Part shown: positions 43,418-47,835 of the stretch, in pieces
How the letters are laid out: every line of letters begins with the position of its first letter
Numbering within the stretch: the first letter of the stretch is position 1
Source of the DNA: Planctomycetia bacterium
GTDB lineage: Bacteria > Planctomycetota > Phycisphaerae > Phycisphaerales > SM1A02
Reading direction: 5' to 3'
DNA length: 47,835 bases
Assembly: GCA_005787685.1 (NCBI GenBank)
Contig: SYAC01000018.1
Coordinates: 1-47,835, forward strand
Made by a program: the position numbers and the translations under genes
The notes under the pieces: generated by a model
What the model saw: only the letters and a program-made list of their open reading frames with translations
Databases searched by the model: none
What the model was told of the DNA's origin: nothing

Positions 43418-44158
43418 ATGGCAACAAAGAACACGGTACGCCCTCCAAAACCAGTGGACGCCTGGGGCGGCGCGCCACTCAGCATGACCACATTGCGCAA
43501 GTTGTGGAAGCCGCGACGCGACGCATATTCCAAGGCGCATTTGTATGAAGAAGTGCGCGTACGCATTCATCGCGCGCTGACATGGCTGGAATTTTCAGAG
43601 CGTTGCGATATCCGCGAGGACCTTGATGCGAAATTGATCGCTCAGTGGATTGCTTTCGCGGCATTGATAAGCCAGTGGAACAAAAGAACCAAATCACCGG
43701 AACCCGATGCCACCGCCACGCGCTTGTTCATACAACAAATTCTTCAACATGATCAAGATGGCCTTCTGCAAATGGTTTTGGAAACCAACGACCGCGCCGC
43801 TCGTAGTTTGTTTGAGGACGCGTATCTGGCCAAGCACTTTCAATCTCGTGAGTCATGGAATAGTTCGAAGCCACGCCACGCAGGCGGCAAGCATTTCACA
43901 ACCAAATCCACCATGCAGAATATTGTGGAACAGGCCCAATTTCAGCCATGGCTTGAGGCCGTTCTTGAACGCGTTTTGTTTATACGCAATCAACTTGTGC
44001 ATGGCGGAAGCACCTACAACAGCCGTTTAAACCGCGTCGCCGTGCGCCGCGCCAGTTCACTGCTTGAACACTTGACCGCGTGCTTCATGCAAATTCTTAT
44101 GGAGCATGGCTACACCGATGACTGGGGGGACTTGTGCTTTTCGCCCCTTGAAGATTGA
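43418..44158 (+). CDS. HEPN-like (ApeA-type) protein of unknown function
   Basis: A 246-residue helical protein, soluble, with no signal. Near its end it carries R190-NQLV-H195 followed by GGSTY, the RxxxxH motif of HEPN domains in the 'Apea-like' arrangement (EAVLERVLFIRNQLVHGGST). HEPN domains often act as RNases in defence or toxin systems but many serve other roles. It has its own promoter-like hexamer and lies 17 nt after the crcB pair, convergent with dinB. No antitoxin-like partner is adjacent. I do not recognise the N-terminal 150 residues. Confidence 0.6.
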   Translation: MATKNTVRPPKPVDAWGGAPLSMTTLRKLWKPRRDAYSKAHLYEEVRVRIHRALTWLEFSERCDIREDLDAKLIAQWIAFAALISQWNKRTKSPEPDATATRLFIQQILQHDQDGLLQMVLETNDRAARSLFEDAYLAKHFQSRESWNSSKPRHAGGKHFTTKSTMQNIVEQAQFQPWLEAVLERVLFIRNQLVHGGSTYNSRLNRVAVRRASSLLEHLTACFMQILMEHGYTDDWGDLCFSPLED

Positions 44159-44218
44159 ACTATTCAACGCGATTGTGGTTGCGAAAGCTTGCGCGCCACG
44201 CTTTCAACATGAAACTAT

Positions 44219-45469
44219 TCAATGTGCTTCGGGGCGCGGTCCGTCATGGGTCGCGTCGCGCCTGTTGCGTCGGCTAGCCTCTCGCGCCACCCCACGATGT
44301 AGTGCTTCTGGTCCATACTTGCGCGCCACTGCGTCGGTGATGGAATCCAGTTTGCGCTGAACCTCCGCGCCTGGATCTGGAAATAGCTCGGGCTGCACCT
44401 CGGCTGCGGCGCGATCGACTCGTTCCACGCTGACACCGATTAAGCGCAGTGGCTGAGCGCTTTCGCCACGCCACGCCGCCAACAATGAATCAGCCGCCCG
44501 CCAAATTGCCTTGGTTGAATCAGTGAAAGAATCCAGGGTTTTTTGCCTGGAAAAAGTATTAAAATTGGCGAGTCGTACTTTTAGTGTCACACATTTCGTC
44601 AGCCCGTCACTTGAGCGCAGACGCAGAGCCACACGATCGCACTGCTCTTGCAGAGTAAGGCGCAAGGCATCCATGTCGCCAATGTTGCTCTCAAATGTTT
44701 CCTCTTGTCCAACACTTTTTGCATCGTGTTCAGTGATCACTTCGCGGTCATCAATGCCCAGCGCAAACTCCCGCCACTGCGCGCCGGATTCGCCAAGTCG
44801 CGCCCGCGCTTGTTCCTGGCTCAAGTTTTGCAAATCGCCAAATGTATGAATGCCAGCGTTGATACATTTTGGAAGCGTCTTTGGACCTACGCCCCACATT
44901 TTTGCAATACTAAGTGGCGCCAACATCGCGCGTGTGTTCACGGCTGAAATAATTGTCATGCCATTTGGCTTCTGCAAGTCGCTGGCAATCTTCGCTACAA
45001 ATTTTGACGTGGCTACGCCAACGCTTACGGTTAATTTTAATTCTTCGTGCACACGTCTCCGAATGCTTTGTGCAATTGTTGGACCGCTTCCCAACAGTAA
45101 TTGCGAACCAGTGACATCCACAAATGCCTCATCCACGCTAATGGCTTCAACGAGAGGCGATTGATCACGCAAGATGTTCAGAAATTGACGACTGACTTCG
45201 CTGTAACGATCAAAGCGTGGCGCTCGCACCAAGGCTTGCGGGCATTTGGCTAGTGCCAGCGCCATAGGCATAGCGCTATGGCAACCAAACTTCCGCGCCT
45301 CGTAACTTGCGGCTGCAACCACGCCGCGGCCACCTTCGCCACCCACTAAAACCGGCATGCCTTGAAGAGTTGGGTCGTCTAATTGTTCAACACTGGCAAA
45401 AAAGGCATCCATATCCGCATGCAAGACGCATTTTTGCCAAAAAAAGTTGTTATTCTCGGACTCTATCAC
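44219..45469 (-). CDS. dinB: DNA polymerase IV (Y-family)
   Basis: A 416-residue translesion polymerase. Palm residues are Asp19 and Asp21 (LHADMDAFFASVEQ) and Asp113-Glu114 (AISVDEAFVDVTG). YEARKFGCHSAMPMALA is the finger region, SVGVATSKFVAKIASDLQKP follows, and WGVGPKTLPKCINAGIHTFGDL is the helix-hairpin-helix. The little finger lies in about 240-350. PELFPDP near 365 could mark a clamp-binding region. It starts with GTG 45469 and TAAAGT ends 6 nt upstream. I see no clear LexA box. Confidence 0.92.
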   Translation of the reverse strand: MIESENNNFFWQKCVLHADMDAFFASVEQLDDPTLQGMPVLVGGEGGRGVVAAASYEARKFGCHSAMPMALALAKCPQALVRAPRFDRYSEVSRQFLNILRDQSPLVEAISVDEAFVDVTGSQLLLGSGPTIAQSIRRRVHEELKLTVSVGVATSKFVAKIASDLQKPNGMTIISAVNTRAMLAPLSIAKMWGVGPKTLPKCINAGIHTFGDLQNLSQEQARARLGESGAQWREFALGIDDREVITEHDAKSVGQEETFESNIGDMDALRLTLQEQCDRVALRLRSSDGLTKCVTLKVRLANFNTFSRQKTLDSFTDSTKAIWRAADSLLAAWRGESAQPLRLIGVSVERVDRAAAEVQPELFPDPGAEVQRKLDSITDAVARKYGPEALHRGVAREASRRNRRDATHDGPRPEAH

Positions 45470-45475
45470 GGCAAG

Positions 45476-45481
45476 ACTTTA
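45476..45481 (-). promoter_or_regulatory. Leaderless-type -10 hexamer TAAAGT
   Basis: TAAAGT on the minus strand ends 6 nt before the dinB GTG at 45469. Confidence 0.4.
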
Positions 45482-45630
45482 GCTTATATTTGATAAATTT
45501 ATTGACAATGCAACAATTTCATACACACTACGAATGTAAGAATGTTCCCAAACTTTCTCAATCTGTTGCTCTAAATTGCAGTAAATGAGATTTGGTAAAT
45601 CGGGTCGAGTGTCTTGGATGGGTAAATACC

Positions 45631-45709
45631 CCCAAACTGCTTTAGTTTGGGCTGAATTAGCAAAAAAGGGCGTGGGCGCTTAAGAAAACTTAAGCGACTC
45701 ACGCTCTTT
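45631..45709 (+). ncRNA. Two stacked hairpins in the dinB/DUF2231 spacer: candidate small RNA end or leader
   Basis: The first hairpin is CCCAAAC (45631-45637)/GTTTGGG (45645-45651). The second is AAAGGGCGTG (45665-45674) with CGCTTAAG (45677-45684), an AAAA loop, CTTAAGCG (45689-45696) and CACGCTCTTT (45700-45709). It is followed by CTATTTTTAG on + and by TTTTTT on -, so it can end transcripts in either direction. A TTGACA box is at 45502-45507. No gene occupies 45470-45802. An independent small RNA (about 170 nt) or an attenuator for the gene at 45803 would fit. Confidence 0.45.
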
Positions 45710-45790
45710 CTATTTTTAGACTGTGAATAAGACGAATCATCTAGAAATATTTTAAGAAATTGCATCCGCATTGTGGACACCAAAAATTAT

Positions 45791-45796
45791 TAGAAT
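45791..45796 (+). promoter_or_regulatory. Leaderless-type -10 hexamer TAGAAT
   Basis: TAGAAT ends 6 nt before the ATG at 45803. The hairpin unit at 45631-45709 lies upstream of it, so it would not be part of this mRNA. Confidence 0.5.
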
Positions 45797-45802
45797 ATAC
45801 AA

Positions 45803-46939
45803 ATGATGAACCAAACTGTCGTTGATTCTTCGTTGATCAAGGCTTGGTTGGAAGTTTTGGGCGCAATTCACCCTCTTGTAGTGCATTTCCCAATTGCGTT
45901 GGCCATAGTTGCAACGCTTGCCATGTCGTGGCACTGGATTATGCGCCACGAAGGTTTTGGTGAATTCGCATTTCATTGCACATGGATCGCGGCCCTGACG
46001 AGCGTGGTCGTAGCTGCAAGCGGTTGGTTCTTTGCCGATCCGAAAAATCTCAGCCAGGAATTATTTCTGCACCGCTGGTTTGGCATTACAAGTTTAGTGG
46101 GATTAGTTGCGCTGGCGTTTATGACTTCTCTTGTCCGTAGCGATTCCTGGCCAAGCTTGTTAAAAATTTCACGTCTATTATCCCTTGGGATTGCAATTTG
46201 CATAGGTGTTACCGCGCATTTTGGTGGTGACATGGTGTGGGGAGAAGGGCAAGTCACAACTCCGCTATCAAAGGCTTGGTCAGTCACCTGGGTATCCGAG
46301 GATGAAAACAAGGGTGTTACGCCAACAGCGCCAACTGAGCCAACAGCGCCAACTGAGCCAACAGCGCCAACTGAGCCAACAGCGCCAACAGCGCCAACTG
46401 AGCCAACAGCGCCAACCGAGCCAACAGCGCCAACCGAGCAAGCATCCAAGCCAATTGTAAATGCATTCACATTTGATGTGCTCAACTTGAGCATCACGCT
46501 TGCAATGTCAGCTACGCAGGCTACGCCGCCAACTTCCACACCAACTACGCCGCCAACTTCCACACCAACTACGCCGCCAACTTCCACACCAACTACGCCG
46601 CCAGCCATTCCAAAAGATCTGGAGTACAACAAAAATATTCTTCCAATATTGGAAGCCCGCTGTTGGGACTGTCACGGCAAAGGCGCTGCCAAAGGTGGAG
46701 TGGCCTTTGATCACGTGGAAGAACTCATCTTGCAAAAACCAATGGTAAAAGGCAAGACACTGCCAATTATTCTTGTCGGCAAGCCAGCATTGAGCTCCAT
46801 GGTGAAAGCCATTCGCAAACCCAAGAGCGCCAAAGGCCACATGCCCCCAAAGGGTGAGCGACTGACGCCAGAGCAAATTGCATTGATTGAAGCTTGGATT
46901 GAACAAGGCGCCAAAGTGGTGAATCCGCCCAAGTCTTAG
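45803..46939 (+). CDS. DUF2231 membrane domain fused to planctomycete-type cytochrome c domain
   Basis: A 378-residue protein. Residues 15-165 hold four hydrophobic helices with AIHPLVVHFPIALAIVATLA, the DUF2231 signature. Residues 174-212 are TAPTEP repeats and about 241-266 TPPTSTPT repeats, forming a flexible periplasmic linker. Residues 275-378 are a small cytochrome c domain of the PSCyt type: heme-binding CWDCHGKGAAKGG, and Met in KGHMPPKGERLTPEQIALIEAWIEQGA. Electron transfer at the inner membrane is likely; the partner is unknown. Its stop overlaps the convergent TauE/SafE stop by 4 nt. Confidence 0.88.
   Translation: MMNQTVVDSSLIKAWLEVLGAIHPLVVHFPIALAIVATLAMSWHWIMRHEGFGEFAFHCTWIAALTSVVVAASGWFFADPKNLSQELFLHRWFGITSLVGLVALAFMTSLVRSDSWPSLLKISRLLSLGIAICIGVTAHFGGDMVWGEGQVTTPLSKAWSVTWVSEDENKGVTPTAPTEPTAPTEPTAPTEPTAPTAPTEPTAPTEPTAPTEQASKPIVNAFTFDVLNLSITLAMSATQATPPTSTPTTPPTSTPTTPPTSTPTTPPAIPKDLEYNKNILPILEARCWDCHGKGAAKGGVAFDHVEELILQKPMVKGKTLPIILVGKPALSSMVKAIRKPKSAKGHMPPKGERLTPEQIALIEAWIEQGAKVVNPPKS
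46322..46440 (+). repeat. 18-bp tandem coding repeats (TAPTEP)
   Basis: About six units of ACAGCGCCAACTGAGCCA or its ACCGAG variant, with one shortened ACAGCGCCA unit. They encode the TAPTEP linker inside the DUF2231-cytochrome protein. Near-identical DNA units suggest recent expansion by slippage or recombination. Confidence 0.85.
46523..46594 (+). repeat. 24-bp tandem coding repeats (TPPTSTPT)
   Basis: Three identical 24-bp units beginning ACGCCGCCAACTTCC encode TPPTSTPT inside the linker just before the heme domain. Confidence 0.85.
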
Positions 46940-47670
46940 ACCAGTACGAATTTTACCGCGGCAATCACAAGTACGCATCCAAGTAGAATTCGTAAACCCG
47001 ATTGAGATGAGTTGTCCGCGCTCCATTTGGAGCCAAACCAACCACCAATAACCGCAGAGGCGCACGCCCACCACAACCAAGGTGGAAAGTTGACGCTTTG
47101 ACTGATCAATCCCAATAGTCCGGCGATGGAATTGATCAATATAAATGGCGCTGAAACTGCGGCGGCCTCACGCGGCGTGGCCCACGCGCACAAAATGAGC
47201 AGGGGCGTTAAGAATATTCCGCCACCCACCCCAACCAATCCAGATAGAAATCCAATCGCCGCGCCACATGCCAACGCATCCACGATAACCAGAGATTTCA
47301 ATTGGACTGTCCCCTGTGGCACGCACAATCTTGCTGCGGCTATCAATAGTGTTGTCGCCACCACAATTTTGAACGCGGTTTCATCAATCGAAAGCGTTGC
47401 GCCCCAAAACGCAAATGGAATGGAGGTGACAATAAATGGCCACAGCAAGCGCCAACGAAAATGTCCGGTCTTCATAAACGCCCAGGTTGCCAGCGCCGAT
47501 ACAACTACATTCAGGACAAGCGCGCTGGGCCGCATAAATAAACTGCTGATACCAAACAATGCCATGATGGCTAAATAGCCCGAGGCGCCACCATGGCCCA
47601 CGCTTGCGTACAACGCGGCAACGACGCCAATAAGCAGTATGCAAATCATAAGAGCAAGATCGCTTGGCAC
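46936..47670 (-). CDS. TauE/SafE-family anion exporter
   Basis: A 244-residue membrane protein with about eight helices. It carries the family signature GAAIGFLSGLVGVGGGIFLTP split across residues 135-160 and the start GVVAALYASVGHGGASGYLA. Members export sulfite, sulfoacetate or related anions, though the substrate cannot be assigned. It starts with GTG 47670, and TAAACT ends 8 nt upstream. The gene is convergent with the DUF2231-cytochrome gene, their stops overlapping. Confidence 0.88.
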   Translation of the reverse strand: MPSDLALMICILLIGVVAALYASVGHGGASGYLAIMALFGISSLFMRPSALVLNVVVSALATWAFMKTGHFRWRLLWPFIVTSIPFAFWGATLSIDETAFKIVVATTLLIAAARLCVPQGTVQLKSLVIVDALACGAAIGFLSGLVGVGGGIFLTPLLILCAWATPREAAAVSAPFILINSIAGLLGLISQSVNFPPWLWWACASAVIGGWFGSKWSADNSSQSGLRILLGCVLVIAAVKFVLV

Positions 47671-47678
47671 AGTTGCAA

Positions 47679-47684
47679 AGTTTA
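47679..47684 (-). promoter_or_regulatory. Leaderless-type -10 hexamer TAAACT
   Basis: TAAACT on the minus strand ends 8 nt before the GTG at 47670. Confidence 0.35.
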
Positions 47685-47792
47685 GTATTTGTTACTACTT
47701 CGAGTTTTACTTGAACAGCAGCTTGCATATGTTTGACGCATGGACGCGGAACTTCGTGAGCGCGCGATCTATACGATTGGGCGTTGCAAACA

Positions 47793-47835
47793 AGCGTCCC
47801 GAGGTGGATTCGAACCACCGACCTGCAGCTTAGAA
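47793..47835 (-). tRNA. tRNA-Arg(TCT), 5' part outside the window
   Basis: The minus strand shows the 3' part of a tRNA: anticodon loop end TTCTAA with anticodon TCT, stem strand GCTGC, variable loop AGGTC, T arm GGTGG-TTCGAAT-CCACC, acceptor strand TCGGGAC and discriminator G. CCA is not encoded. Confidence 0.85.

Noticed and set aside
43418-45469. Defence island around the HEPN-like gene
   Set aside because: The neighbours are crcB, dinB and housekeeping or transport genes, with no restriction, toxin-antitoxin or nuclease partners.
45973-46632. 219-codon minus-strand Val/Gly-repeat open frame
   Set aside because: It is the complement of the Thr/Pro repeats in the DUF2231-cytochrome gene, whose CWDCH heme motif shows the coding strand.

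Overview
The window looks like a chromosomal segment of a planctomycete, most likely class Phycisphaerae. The evidence is LL-diaminopimelate aminotransferase (DapL), a secreted protein with thrombospondin-3-like DCNGNxIxD repeats joined to cohesin-like and HYR domains, an exported protein with a PAPG-type PEP-CTERM-like tail, a DUF2231 membrane domain fused to a planctomycete-type cytochrome c module, a tricorn-like protease, and an SNF2 ATPase paired with a SWIM protein. This taxonomic call is inferred from gene content. Gene density is high, strands are mixed, and I see no phage, transposon or CRISPR array.

Layout. 1-1733 (-) is the 5' part of a large secreted multidomain protein. After an AT-rich divergent spacer with a palindromic operator-like site, 2013-6942 (+) is a tightly packed five-gene membrane operon that includes a DUF6754 protein. 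No function is known to me for it, and it is the best candidate for an undescribed system. It is followed by 13 phased TTGACA units (6954-7107) and a surface-type exported protein (7283-8011). 8191-10925 (-) carries pdxA, rlmE and a lipoprotein. 10956-14203 (+) carries an esterase and purE-purK. 14218-15210 (-) is a Xer recombinase. A 33-bp inverted repeat and tRNA-Lys(TTT) precede the overlapping SNF2-SWIM-pyrophosphatase operon (15588-20364). A tricorn-like protease (20412-24080, -) faces a + block with a small protein, an M42 peptidase, a phospholipid/ornithine-lipid methyltransferase-like protein and dapL (24259-27644). Next come a beta-barrel protein and MoxR (-), a PAP2 phosphatase (+), two ClpP subunits and a lone astB (-), then holA, the K+ transporter kup and a DevCAB-like exporter (33427-39508, +). 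The right end holds a tandem Usp protein, a CDF transporter, chrA, a crcB pair, a HEPN-like protein, dinB, a structured intergenic region, the DUF2231-cytochrome c protein, a TauE/SafE transporter and a truncated tRNA-Arg(TCT).

How the genes work together. Housekeeping functions (purine, PLP and lysine/peptidoglycan precursor synthesis, replication, proteolysis, rRNA methylation) alternate with envelope and ion-homeostasis genes (K+, divalent cations, chromate, fluoride, sulfite-type anions). Translation initiation appears to follow two modes. Some genes have Shine-Dalgarno sequences. At least 18 others have a TAnnnT hexamer ending 5-9 nt before the start codon and no evident Shine-Dalgarno, which is the architecture of leaderless transcripts. 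I used this pattern to choose several start codons.
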